Below are positions 1 through 10,228 of a stretch of DNA of 31,913 nucleotides, piece by piece; position 1 is the first letter of the stretch; each line of letters opens with the position of its first letter. The translations under genes were made by a program, and so were the position numbers. The stretch comes from Phoronis australis. Its lineage: Eukaryota; Phoronida; Phoronidae. Under the pieces are notes generated by a model that was not told the DNA's origin, made no database searches, and saw nothing but the letters and a program-made list of their open reading frames with translations. The stretch covers positions 456,194 to 488,106 of the forward strand of contig NMRA01000051.1 of assembly GCA_002633005.1 (NCBI GenBank), in the 5' to 3' direction.

Positions 1-86
1 CAATTATCAGTGTATTTAAAAACAAATGGCAAACTGAAAAAGCACAGAAAGAAACAACACTGCGAGGGAGTCCATAATCAGGCATA

Positions 87-190
87 TCAGGTGCTGAATT
101 TCTGAATTGCGTTCAATTCTCTCAGGTTATTGCTGAAGGATTGCTTTTCACTTTGTCCAACGGCGGTTGGTTTCAGTTGTTTTTTCTTGC
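87..190 (-). CDS. Terminal exon of the small secreted-protein gene
   Basis: This exon has 104 bp: two bases completing a glycine codon, then 33 codons and TGA. It starts KKKQLKPTAV and ends IQKFST. The acceptor is a textbook TTCTGTTACAG. The exon is too short to stand out as an ORF and is supported by its phase match to the donor at 749. Confidence 0.5.
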
Positions 191-985
191 CTGTAACAGA
201 ATAGAAATATTAGCAAATTGTAAAAGAAAAGACAAGACGAAACTACTTTTGTAAGGCAGAACATACTTGACATTTCATCTTCATGTTTATGTGTAGAAAC
301 TAATAACCTTAAAATGTGCTTCTGATCTCAACAAGTAAAATTCATTCTAGGTGTCAATTTTTTTCCAATGCAATGTTACCACATTTACTGAATTAAGGCT
401 TATTCATGTTAATTCCATAACTGAGCTGGTGGTCCTGGGGGTGAGGTCCACGATAAAATAAGGAAACTCACTCATCTAGAGAATTTTATTGGAAACTGCA
501 GAGTTTTGAAGAGAAACTGCTGCGAAAAAGTCACTCTTGACTTCTGTGCATCACGTACTATACACCTCTTATTTTGGGAGCACTCTCACCCAGGACATTA
601 TGAATATGTGCTGCTAGCCTACCCGGTATCGGGTGAGTTTCCAAAAAGAAACACTTAGTTTCATTCAATAAAACTGTTATTCAGTGGGGTAACTGGTGGG
701 GATAACATCACCGAACGATGTTGATAGAAACTGATTGCTAAAAACTTACCACGTAATGTTGTGTAGTCTCCGAATGGAACTGCATAGTCATAGACATAGA
801 GCACACACGGGGCTTCAGCATCCACACACTTTTTGTCAGATAGTTGACCCTGTTGACCGCAATTGTCCACGAATATAGTAACTTTAGGTCTTTTGGGAAT
901 TTGTGGCCACCTGTCGAAGACTTGCACCAGGGAAATTAGCAGTAATAATGCTTAGCGCGACGACGTATTTTGATAAAAATTCCAT
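87..985 (-). CDS. Small cysteine-containing, probably secreted protein (two visible exons, 5' end uncertain)
   Basis: Two exons on the minus strand fit together exactly. The upstream exon runs from about 920 (acceptor ending GCAAG) or 910 (acceptor GACAG) down to 750, where a strong donor G|GTAAGT follows. The last exon is 190-87, entered through TTCTGTTACAG and ending in TGA. The first leaves one base and the second supplies two, making a glycine codon, so the frame is preserved across a 559-bp intron. The product has three cysteines (contexts VDNCGQ, DKKCVD, APCVLY) and a basic, polar C-terminus ending KFST. No family is recognised. An ATG at 985 begins MEFLSKYVVALSII, a good signal-peptide-like start, but it is in a different frame from the exon below it. 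Either an upstream exon is used or a one-base indel separates the two. I trust the exon pair and not the start. Confidence 0.5.
750..920 (-). CDS. Cysteine-bearing exon of the small secreted-protein gene
   Basis: The open frame carries WPQIPKRPKVTIF, VDNCGQQG, KKCVDAEAPC and YVYDYAVPFGDYTT before the donor G|GTAAGT. The 5' boundary is ambiguous between 920 and 910. A run of hydrophobic codons (LLLLISLV) just upstream of 920 is in frame but lacks an ATG. Confidence 0.5.
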
Positions 986-999
986 CTTTTATCAGTTGT

Positions 1000-2900
1000 T
1001 TATATGCAGACAGCCACGCATGCGCAATTCAATCACCACTAGTACAGCAGCGACACCGCGAGGAGAATTCTCCGAATAGCCCCATTAAACTGAAACAACC
1101 TGAAACTTTTTAACGTGGATTCAACATGCCCAATGCGAATCGCATCCAACTGAAATGAAAGCAGGATCAAAGTGGATTGCATGTTTGTAATACGTAACTT
1201 TCAGTTTGACTTTCGTGCAGGCCATGTTAAGACGACAACTATCTCACTATGCAAATACAACAAAAACAAATTGTTTCACAATGCAAGCATCTGTCTTCTC
1301 TATGTTCAACAGCTGGCACTCGATATTTTCTTGAGACACAATCGAATTTCAATGTCGGGAAAGAGCTTTATTGGCATTTTAAGAATTACTCAAGATGTGG
1401 TGGCTAGTACGAATGGCACGCGTTTGATTTTTCCCTTTTATAAATGCATTTGGTTTGCCCTTTGACATATTTTTCTTACAACCGTGGAAATTCTTGAACA
1501 CTCTGCCAGTTTCTGGCTGTAAGACATATTTTGGGTGGAAGATCAGGTGCTTTTGTTCTCAGATTAGCAAAAAACTTGCAAGATTATCTTTGAGGGACAT
1601 TATTGTTTTTAGGACTCCTGCCTGGTGGCGCTGAAAGCAACATGGCCGCGCCCGTGCATGCTGTGTATCATGACTTGGGGCTCAAGACTGACTGCAGTGG
1701 TCTTCCCAAACTCGTATCGACTGATGCTTGCTCCACCCCCGACGTGATTTTTTCATTAAAACCCGCCTCAAACTTTTTGGATAAACTATACCGAAATAAA
1801 ACCGGCTCAAAAAACTTACACAACCCGGGGGATACTCATATTGACGCGGTGACTGCACCAGCGTAAAGTGCAGATAGGGGGTATTTTCCAGCGTGTTTTG
1901 CGAAACCCGCGCAGGGTGCAATGGGTTCCTTTAATTTCCATTTTAGTCCTGTAAAGGTTTTCTACGTGCCTGCAATAAGCATAGCTATTGATGCTTTATT
2001 TCATTTATCAAAAATACAAAATCTGCCAAGAAACAGCGTTGAACACTGAATAATATACCGAAAAGTGAAAGGGTGGAGATTGATAGACATCAGGCACATC
2101 AAACAGGGCACCCCTAGGAGGGAGTCTCTCAAAATTCTTGAGTGCACACTTTTTCAAACAAAGGCAGACATAACCTCCCTGGCGGAAGTAATTTTAAGAT
2201 GAAAATATATTAGACAAATGGTAGTTTTGTTCCGTTGTGCTCACATTTTTTCTAATCATCTACCGGTTGCAAGAATGCTTTCGCTTTTTTGGATAGAAAA
2301 ACGGATAAGAACAAAATAATGCTGTTTTGGAATAGCAAAATAAGCTGCGAAGAAAGCTAATTTGACATCGGATCATGGTTTATAGAGACTTTGAAGTAAC
2401 TGAATGCACCTCGGATGTTGCCTGTTGGATCTAGAATATGCCATATAACACAATAAGAAACCTACTAGGTCTTCTCAAATAAGAACAAATTAAAGTGGTT
2501 GGGTATACGAGTCACCGGCAGGTATTCGTCAATTGACTAAGAGGAAGTTACACAGTTTAACAGGAGAAAAACATCAACATAAATAGATAAGAATGTGTTG
2601 TGTCACGTATTTAAAATATCAGGTAACTTTTTTGGACCAAAAAACAAAAACGTTCTTGGACCACTGAAACAAAAAGGAAACTTTTAATTAATTATTTTGT
2701 TTTGGAATTAAGTATGGCTGAACATACGGATTTGCAGCCAGACTACATTTCCGGGATGCCGAGGTCTCCATTAAAACAAAAATTTGTCTGCTATATAGAC
2801 ACACTTAAATGCTTTATTTTGAAAATAAACTAACAATTTTCAGTCTACAAGAAACTTACAACTTTTAAGGGAAGAGCGGCTATCACAAAATCTGTTTCAA
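1000..2900. other. Intergenic region without recognisable genes
   Basis: I see only short chance ORFs. A GC-richer patch at about 1600-1925 (CTGCCTGGTGGCGCTG near its left end, GTTTTGCGAAACCCGCGCAGGG near its right end) differs from the AT-rich surroundings and may be an old repeat, but I could not pair its ends. An AATAAA on the minus strand (TTTATT at 2814-2819) could serve the LRR gene upstream of it. Confidence 0.5.
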
Positions 2901-4121
2901 CTGAGTTTGAAGATCTTGTCTTACATCTGTTTTAAGTCACAAATACCTAGATATCAAAATATAATGAAACAGCAAAATATGATAGCAAAACGCAGACACA
3001 CGTGACGGTAACTTAACATATATTGCACACCCGGCGCTTGAATAGTTATATGAGCAATTTTCGAATACTTTTGCATCAATCAAATTATCAAAGAATATCT
3101 GACCTCTGACCTCCGGTGGCTCTGTGCAGGTCATATCAACATAAAAGTCTTCATCCTTTGTAATAAGAGAGTTCAACCAGGCGATACCACAATGGCAGAC
3201 GATGGGGTTCCCCCAAGCAATAAAGCAGGGTTTAGACCTGGCTGCTTTTTATCCAGCGAGCTGTAAGGGACAGTTCTCAGTTTATTCCGCGAAAGATTTA
3301 ATATCTCTGTAGCAATGGTGGGCCCATTCGAGATTTTTCTAACCACGTTTTCAAACAACGTCCCACCAATCTCTCCCAAAGTTTCAATTTTGCGTGTGAC
3401 ATACATTTCGTCAAATGACCGACTGTAAATGTTGTCTAGAAGACTCTTGGACGTTTGTGAAAATGCTTTCCCCAACAAACACTATTTCACAGTCGCTCAA
3501 ATTAAAAACAGTAATTTGCATGCATATCGGCTAAGGCAAAATCGTGAAGAAACCGCACGCCACTAGAATGTAAGTCGACAAGTTCAGTGTTCAAAATTCC
3601 TGAAAACGAGAACGATTTTATTCGACGTAATCTTTTCAGTTTGGACATGAGGAGAAATCTGAACGACAGGCCCCTGAATGTATATGGTTGGATGCTTGTG
3701 ACGTCATTTCCGCTTAACATCAACCGATCAACAAAACTTAAACCGCTGAAGGCTCTACTCGAAATAGTGTGAATTTTGTTTCCCTCTAAGTTCACAGAGC
3801 AAAGATGCGATGATCCGTCAAAGGCTCGGGTTTCTATAATCGCAATCTGGTTCCAGCTGATAACGAGAGAGGATATGTTGAACAATCCACTAAACGAATT
3901 CGTTACGAGAAAGGGGATACTGTTTCCTCTCAGTTTGATCACGAGCAAATGACGTAAACCCCTGAACTCGTGGGGCTCGAGGATATTGATTGTGTTGTTT
4001 TCTAAATCGAGAGCCAGTTCAAGTCGTGTTAACGAGGAGAATGTGTCCGATTTGATCAAAATTATCTGGTTTCTACTTAAGTTAACAACCTGACGTGCAT
4101 CCTTGTTAAGACCGACAGGAA

Positions 4122-5122
4122 CTAAAATGAAAAATATAAGACGAAAACTAAATACTCTTTTGTTCGCAACAAAGTAAATATTCTTAAAGGATGGAAACGG
4201 TTCCATAGACGCGCTTCTAAGCTACATGATCGCCTGAACCACAGTCCCGGTCCAAATCTGCAGCACAAGTTCCATACGTGCACCCCTAAACTCCACACAA
4301 GATGGGAAAATACTCCATACCCGATGACAAAACTTCTTAGTCGAGGGGAGGGGGTAGGGGATATAGATAGTCTTCTATCGGACTTGGATTCAGGTGAGGA
4401 ATCTGGTTTCCGGGTATGGAGTTCGGTCATCGGTTATACTGTGAAGTTCAGGGACACGAGAATGACATTTGGTTCCTTCAAGTCCTGGACTGGAGTCAAG
4501 CTGGAATTAAGAGACGCACCCGAGGAATCGTTTCCCCCGATAGTCACGGCAGTACAAAAACAAACATTTTATATATATCCAATCTAACATGTTGCAACAA
4601 AAACAACAAGAAAGGGATAACAGTTCATCAAATTGGAAAATGTACTAAAATGTTTTTCTTTAGATTTCACTATAGTTTTGAATTTTAAATGAGACTCCAT
4701 TAACAAGAGACGTCACTAAAATAGGTACTCGTGTAGGACAAATATTTCCGAAAATTGCTACTCTGAATGAGTATATGGTTACAGTATTACTTCAATAAAT
4801 GAAAGGTAAATTTTTGTGTCATTTCATATCTTGGGCTATTTTCTTCCCATAAACCGTCAGAAAAAAATCCATACCACTTTTGTTCGTTTTCAAAAAATTA
4901 ATGCCACCATTTGGAAACGAACGTTTGACTGCGTTCAGATAGTTTGTGGTGTAACATATGTCTTAAATTTTAAACAAATTATATTATGTTTTATTATATA
5001 TGATTATATCGTTTTCACCTTCGTATGCCAATACACAATTGATGTGAATATTCAACTCAATGGATGACACGGCCATTTTCCTATGAGACAACACTGCTAG
5101 CTACAAACTTTGGGTTAAATAC
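4122..5122 (-). other. Intron of the broken LRR gene
   Basis: About 1.0 kb between the LRRNT exon and the LRR exon on the minus strand. It is AT-rich, and the short ORFs on both strands look like chance. No repeat is recognised. Confidence 0.5.
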
Positions 5123-5273
5123 TCACTTCCTTCAATCCACGATTGCCTAAGTAAATAGAATCGCAACTGCATCCAAAGCTACGGCTACTGTCCCTTGGAC
5201 ACGTGTTTGCCGTCAAACTCCTTTTCACCAGAAGATATAAACTGGCGACAACAAAACTGCAACATCGAACCAT
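5123..5273 (-). CDS. First exon of the broken LRR gene: signal peptide plus LRRNT
   Basis: The residues after ATG are MVRCCSFVVASLYLLV (signal peptide), followed by an N-terminal LRR cap with four cysteines. The exon ends in phase 1, so that GLKEV joins IPVGL of the next exon and completes the LRRNT-to-LRR1 transition. Confidence 0.6.
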
Positions 5274-5315
5274 GTCAGCATTCTTCATTAAACAAGTCTC
5301 TTTTGGAGGTGCCAA

Positions 5316-6230
5316 TATTTCAGATGAGTCTTTGTCAAATCAGTTCAAATCTGTAGTTTTACTGTCTCCCGGCACTACCTGAATTTTAAGAAGGAAGTCT
5401 TAACAACCCGTTTCATAACAGCGCCACTTCCAGCTACTTCAGTACTCCATATATATCATTTCACACCCCGCATTAAGCGCGAGGGGGCACAGGGTAGTTG
5501 CCCAGCACCCAGACGCAAACAAAAAATATGAAAAATTCGGGCAAAAGAAAATACATTTCTGGTAGCGCAAGATCCAATGGAAAAACCCCAGTTAAGGCAA
5601 AACATATCGAAGAGATGTAAAGAGAAAGCTTGTCAATTATTCACGCAGGAAAATAGGTAGCCATTTCCAAAGACAATTAACACCAGACGTGGCACGAAAA
5701 TGTCTTACCACATATTTTGAACTACAACTTCCCACAGGCATCATCATCACAAATAAATAGGTCAGTGTGTCGGCTAATCGTCAGAGCTCACCGCATTGGA
5801 CGACTGATTTAATATTTTGGCCCCATTGAATTCTTGATCAGTTCTGCGGGCTTAAACAATATCAGTATATAGATATTGTTATTAATCAACTCAGGCAACC
5901 CATACAATAGAGTATCTTAATAAATCAAAAGGCTGCCGTCTGCCGATTTAATCAAAAGTCAATAGGGTATCGTGTTCTGAAAGTGACTATTTTCTCAGTT
6001 ATTCATGAGGAAATGATTTGGTTATCAATACGTTCCAAGCATTGACAAATCAATTCACTGATCGTTGAATTCTGGCAATTTCGTTTAAGTCTAGCTAGCT
6101 GCTCAGTAGGGACAGGCTTACGCATCATGTAACAATAGACATTGGCTTGATTTTATCTGAGAATAGCTAAAGCAGCATTAAAAAATATTAAGAGTGACCA
6201 AAAAAAAACATCCGGTTGGAGATGTGCAGG
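5316..6230. other. Shared 5' region between two divergent LRR genes
   Basis: This non-coding stretch lies between the 5' ends of the minus-strand broken LRR gene and the plus-strand intact one. I see no ORF or repeat with recognisable identity. It could hold a bidirectional promoter, which is inference from gene orientation only. Confidence 0.4.
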
Positions 6231-6280
6231 TGCGCATGCGCCTGGGCGCGAAACACCTGCCTCCCGTTCAATAACTTGAA

Positions 6281-6400
6281 CGCTAGGACCTCCCTAAAAA
6301 CCAAGACTTCGCGAAATTCCGTGAGATATTGCCGTGTATTTCAAATGAAAACACGTGACTTTGACTAGATTTTAGCTAGGTCCTAGCGTAGGTCCTAGCG
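6281..6400. mobile_element. Foldback MITE-like unit 1 (120 bp)
   Basis: It begins CGCTAGGACCTCCCTAAAA and ends TTTTAGCTAGGTCCTAGCG followed by TAGGTCCTAGCG, so its ends are inverted repeats. A second copy lies at 6499-6630. The flanks are also similar (GCCTCCCG on the left, ACTGAACGCACGCC on the right), so about 240 bp including the element was probably duplicated in tandem. There is no coding capacity. Confidence 0.65.
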
Positions 6401-6498
6401 TCAACTGAACGCACGCCTGGGCAAAACGATCTTCTAAAAACGCATTGTTTCAGATACAGGGGCAAGGGCCTAGTTCACTTGCGCAAACAGCCTCCCGA

Positions 6499-6630
6499 CG
6501 CTAGGACCTCGCTAAAAAGCAAGACTTCGCGAGATTACGTGAGATATTGCAGTGAATTTTCAATGAGAGCACATGACTTTGACTAGGTTTTAGCTAGGTC
6601 CTAGCGTAGGTCCTAGCGTAGGTCCTAGCG
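6499..6630. mobile_element. Foldback MITE-like unit 2 (132 bp)
   Basis: Second copy of the 6281 unit, with 19-bp ends CGCTAGGACCTCGCTAAAA and the reverse complement CGCTAGGACCTAGCTAAAA (one mismatch). It carries three TAGGTCCTAGCG steps at its right end where unit 1 has two, which exactly explains the 12-bp length difference. Its right end is 159 bp before the start codon of the LRR-Ig gene. Confidence 0.65.
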
Positions 6631-6739
6631 TCTACTGAACGCACGCCCGGTCTACGCTAGAGCGACTAACTGACATGATGCATTGTTAAGGGGATTACAG
6701 TCATTAGTGACTGTCATACGACGTGGGTGGCGTCACTTG

Positions 6740-6746
6740 TATAAAT
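6740..6746 (+). promoter_or_regulatory. Possible TATA box of the LRR-Ig gene
   Basis: TATAAAT lies 49 bp upstream of the ATG at 6789. This would give a very short 5' UTR if used. Position and sequence are the only support. Confidence 0.3.
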
Positions 6747-6788
6747 GTCTTTACCGTTCTGACAGTTAAAGACATCACTTTTCTTACA

Positions 6789-9590
6789 ATGGCCGAGAAA
6801 AGCGGACGCGTAATCCTGCTGGCGATGCTTGTCAGTGCCTTTTGGTGGACAGGCTCTTCTGCTAATTGCCTTTGGTGGAAAGACAAAGTGCTGAACAGAG
6901 AGAAGACGAAAAGCTTTACAAACGCCGCTTCCGTTGATTTCTGGTCTTGTGGTATCCGCCAAATTGACAAAAACGCCATCGCCCAGTTGTTGAAGATAGA
7001 ATATCTCAGGCTGGCAGGCAATCGCCTGTCTGAAATCGTGGATGGAACTTTTTCTACATCAATAACACTCACAACCTTGGATTTGAGCCACAATGAAATA
7101 AATGTTTTGACAGGCCAAACTTTGTATGGTTTATTGAACTTAAAAATTTTAGATCTCGCGAACAATTGCTTGTCACATCTGTATCAAAACATGTTTGATG
7201 GAACGCCTTCGTTAAGAGTGCTACGTTTAAATCACAACGCCATTACCGCATTGGATGTTGATTCATTTGGCAGTAACTTGCCCAGTCTTGAGAAACTGTA
7301 CGTCGGGAGCAACAAGATTTCAAGGCTAGCAAACGGAACATTCAGTAGATTGAATGCATTGACGCATCTCTACCTCGACAGCAACAATTTAACGACAATG
7401 CAAAAAGGCGTTTTCCATGGACTGAGACCTTTGACTTATTTGATATTGAGAAACAATTCCATCACCGAGGTTCGTGGTCTGGTGTTTCCGTCATCGCTGT
7501 TTTTGGATTTAAGACAAAACCACTTAAAAGCATTTGAAGGCGCGTACATGAATGTTAACTCTAGCCAAACAAGTTCAGTATTACTGTCCTCCAATTGGAT
7601 CTCAGATATTGAAAATGGTGCATTTTGCTCCTGGTTGACGACAGACATGCTGGGAATGCCTGCAAATAGGCTGCAAATGGTGAAAAAATCAATGTTCATT
7701 TGCCTGGAATCTATAAAATCACTGGATCTGTCAGATAATAGAATAGAAACCATAGAAGAAAGGTCGTTTTCTCACATGAGAAAACTTAGCTTTCTATCTA
7801 TTTCAAATAATCGAATTGCAATCGTCAGGCGCGGAATGTTTAATGGTTTGTCTATCCTGACTATGCTAGACTTGCGTTTCAACGACCTTATCTCACTTGG
7901 TGATCGAACTTTTGAACACCTAACGGCTCTGAAATTTCTTTATCTGAGTGGTAATAAGATTTCCACCATAGCTTCCGCGGATTTTGTGGGTCCTAAAACT
8001 CCTTTCATATTGGCTATGGACAGCAACCCAGTTAGTTATTTGCAAATCACCACTCCATTTGTTTTTTCAGATGTCCGAGTTGACATCACTGACGTAAATG
8101 TGACGTGGAATGCGTCATGTCTAACTAATGTTCGTAAACTGAAAGTAAAAGGAAATTTTGAACGTCATAACGTTTCAGAGATTTTTGTTGGAAATCTCCA
8201 AAATCTCAATGGGCTGGATATGTCGTGGTGCAACATATCTCACTTGAGTGACCAACCCTTTAAATTACATCGTCGACTTAAAACCCTAAATCTTGCTGGA
8301 AATCAATTAAAACGTATATCTGGTTATATGTTTGAAGGACTCAAATCTCTAAGAAGTTTAAATCTTTCGCAAAACAAAATTTCATCAATTGACGAAAATG
8401 CTTTCCTGAAGTTAAAGTTACTTAAAGACATTCATCTTACGGCTAACTCTATTATTCATATGAACGCTAATGCATTACCTGGAAACGTCCAACGATTTTT
8501 CTTGGAGAAAAATTATGTTAAAAAGTTTACGACCTTCAAATTAACGGAACTTTTGCTTCTGAACTTAAACTGTAACAACCTTGGCTCTGTAACGAACAAA
8601 ATGTTTTCAGGACTGCCGAACATTCGAACTTTAAGCATGTCTTATGCACGCATTGACCACATAAGTGAAGGCGCCTTTGACAATCTTACTTTTTTGTGGT
8701 CACTGAATTTATCCGGAAATAGAATTCGAATAGTAAGTCAGTCCATGTTCGGTTCATTTACGTCATTGAAGCTGCTCGAAATGGATCACTGTGGCATAGA
8801 ACAAATTGAGGAAGGGGCAATGAAAAGCTTGAGCAGTTTGCAGCATCTCTACGTTCGTGATAACAGTATTCGAGTTATACCAATGGACGTATTTAGCAGG
8901 TTAGCTTACCGAGAAAAACGGTTTTTGTTTCTGGTGTCTGGCAATCCACTCCACTGTAATTGCCTGGTGCGTTCCTTGCAGGCATGGATCTACTATACAG
9001 AGAGAGTTTCACGTTCATACTACACGAGGCAATTCACCATCCCTACATGCGAGTCTCCTATTAAAACTCAACCAACCTTAGAATCATTCGTTTCCCCCGA
9101 TTTTTTTTGTCGCAAACCCAGTTCTCCGGTTGTGCAAGTCAACTTTGATGTCACGGAGGTTTCCATTCAGTGCACGTCTTTCGGGGATCCAACTCCAACA
9201 ATTGCACTCATAGGTCCTGAAGGAAATTCGTTGGATTGTTCTACGATAGCGAATATTGCCGAAACGGTCGCAGTGTACAGCATTTCCAAACATAAGTTTG
9301 TTGAAGGGAACTACACCTGCACGGCTGCAAATTTCATGGAACGAAGGTCAAGCGTAAAACTGATAGAGGCCAAAATGAAAGGTGAGGGCAGACAAAACAG
9401 GACAAAGAAAAGTGACTTGCCTTTCGAGGCCTATCTGACTATAGGTATCTCCACTTCTGTGGTAGCATGTGCAATAGCTATAGGCGCCATTTTAGCTGTC
9501 TACATAGTTCGTCGACACAACGGCCTGCACGATTTATCGAGAACTGATGCCGCAACGAACCAGAGCGAACTGGGAGACACTCGAGTCTAA
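6789..9590 (+). CDS. LRR-Ig type I transmembrane receptor-like protein (intronless, 933 residues)
   Basis: The start ATG at 6789 (ACAATGGCC context) gives an immediate signal peptide, residues 1-25 (VILLAMLVSAFWW, cut near GSSA|NC). The frame is open upstream to 6723, but that extension has no ATG and would bury the signal. Residues 27-60 hold a sparse N-cap (C27, C54). LRRs of the LxxLxLxxNxI type fill about 67-405. A non-repeat interlude with NPVSYL and WNASC spans about 405-455, and LRRs resume to about 705. LRRCT runs 718-774 (NPLHCNC, C754, C774). An Ig domain spans about 780-860 (C795, YTC with C844, no core Trp, extra C817). A TM helix spans about 882-907 after a basic stalk, and the 26-residue tail has no TIR domain or tyrosine motif. 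Such proteins act at the cell surface in adhesion, guidance or recognition. With so short a tail it would signal through a partner, shed, or act as an adhesion protein. Ligand unknown. Confidence 0.92.
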   Translation: MAEKSGRVILLAMLVSAFWWTGSSANCLWWKDKVLNREKTKSFTNAASVDFWSCGIRQIDKNAIAQLLKIEYLRLAGNRLSEIVDGTFSTSITLTTLDLSHNEINVLTGQTLYGLLNLKILDLANNCLSHLYQNMFDGTPSLRVLRLNHNAITALDVDSFGSNLPSLEKLYVGSNKISRLANGTFSRLNALTHLYLDSNNLTTMQKGVFHGLRPLTYLILRNNSITEVRGLVFPSSLFLDLRQNHLKAFEGAYMNVNSSQTSSVLLSSNWISDIENGAFCSWLTTDMLGMPANRLQMVKKSMFICLESIKSLDLSDNRIETIEERSFSHMRKLSFLSISNNRIAIVRRGMFNGLSILTMLDLRFNDLISLGDRTFEHLTALKFLYLSGNKISTIASADFVGPKTPFILAMDSNPVSYLQITTPFVFSDVRVDITDVNVTWNASCLTNVRKLKVKGNFERHNVSEIFVGNLQNLNGLDMSWCNISHLSDQPFKLHRRLKTLNLAGNQLKRISGYMFEGLKSLRSLNLSQNKISSIDENAFLKLKLLKDIHLTANSIIHMNANALPGNVQRFFLEKNYVKKFTTFKLTELLLLNLNCNNLGSVTNKMFSGLPNIRTLSMSYARIDHISEGAFDNLTFLWSLNLSGNRIRIVSQSMFGSFTSLKLLEMDHCGIEQIEEGAMKSLSSLQHLYVRDNSIRVIPMDVFSRLAYREKRFLFLVSGNPLHCNCLVRSLQAWIYYTERVSRSYYTRQFTIPTCESPIKTQPTLESFVSPDFFCRKPSSPVVQVNFDVTEVSIQCTSFGDPTPTIALIGPEGNSLDCSTIANIAETVAVYSISKHKFVEGNYTCTAANFMERRSSVKLIEAKMKGEGRQNRTKKSDLPFEAYLTIGISTSVVACAIAIGAILAVYIVRRHNGLHDLSRTDAATNQSELGDTRV

Positions 9591-10015
9591 GAGACATGGT
9601 GGTGGAAACCGATTACGCTTCTGAGCTCCATGTACGATCTTGCACGTTAACCCAGGTTTAGAATCACTTTCGACAACCTATCAAACTACATGCTAGGAGT
9701 TTTTCGACAAGACATTTTGGGTGTTAAAGTCATGTTACTGTATTTTACGGAAAAAAGTGGCATTTGGTCTTCTGAGCGTTTGTTCTGCAGTTATATATTA
9801 TTTAGGCCTAACTAACAGGTTTGTTTACGTAACTTTCGAAAAGCTACTCGTATTTGAAGTGTGTGTGTGTTTTTGTGTGCATAAACTATTACTGTTTTCA
9901 GTTGTTTCCATACTAATTGATACGTGCAATGTTTACCTGTTGCCCACAGATACTTTTTTGTTAATTTGATTTCTGAACAGTGAATGTTATATGTAGTACT
10001 TACCTATACCCGTGA

Positions 10016-10021
10016 AATAAA
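10016..10021 (+). terminator. Poly(A) signal AATAAA of the LRR-Ig gene
   Basis: AATAAA lies 426 bp after the stop codon, with GU-rich sequence downstream (GTGTTGATGACAGCGTGC). The same signal is kept in the duplicated block at 18049-18054. Confidence 0.5.
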
Positions 10022-10228
10022 GTTTAAGAAATTAAAAGTTTATCTTGTAGAAGAATCCAATCCAATACTTTGTGTTGATGACAGCGTGCATTGTACTTGC
10101 CAAATGTCCCCCTTTTGGCGGACTACAACACTTTTTAAATTTTCCCGCCATCCTGCCACATCATCAAAATGTCGCGCTTTTGGCCCACGGTAAAATTGAC
10201 ATACTATCATATACTATAAGTGAAATAT

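Larger units (their letters stand above)
2937..5315 (-). pseudogene. Leucine-rich-repeat receptor-like gene, frame-broken (probable pseudogene)
   Basis: Exon 1 (ATG at 5273, or in-frame ATGs at 5288 and 5315) encodes a hydrophobic signal peptide (CCSFVVASLYLLV) and an LRRNT cap with CPRDSS, FGCSCDS and LGNRGLKE. A donor GTATTT at 5122 joins in phase to an acceptor CATTTTAG before 4121; the better-looking GTGAGT at 5126 does not fit the frame. Exon 2 starts at 4121 with about eight LRRs (LSRNQI, LENNTI, LRGNSI, LEGNKI, LSGNDV) but stops at 3502. LRR sense then continues in other frames: NLSDCEIVFV (stop at 3411), then KIETLGEIGG to LNLSRNKLRTVPYSSL (stop at 3173), and last a clean LRRCT, GNPIVCHCGIAWLNSL to FENC, open to 2937. 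The final change falls at a run of five Gs. Three frame changes in about 300 bp indicate decay or poor assembly. It lies head to head with the intact LRR gene. Confidence 0.75.

Noticed and set aside
5121-5126. Donor GTGAGT for the LRRNT exon
   Set aside because: A stronger consensus than GTATTT at 5122, but it puts the LRR exon out of frame with the acceptor before 4121.
6723-6788. Upstream extension of the LRR-Ig reading frame
   Set aside because: It is open but has no ATG (begins GTG), would place 22 residues before the signal peptide, and overlaps the possible TATA box. ATG 6789 is the better start.
6789-9590. Toll-like receptor
   Set aside because: The LRR ectodomain is similar in layout, but an Ig domain precedes the membrane helix and there is no TIR domain in the 26-residue tail.
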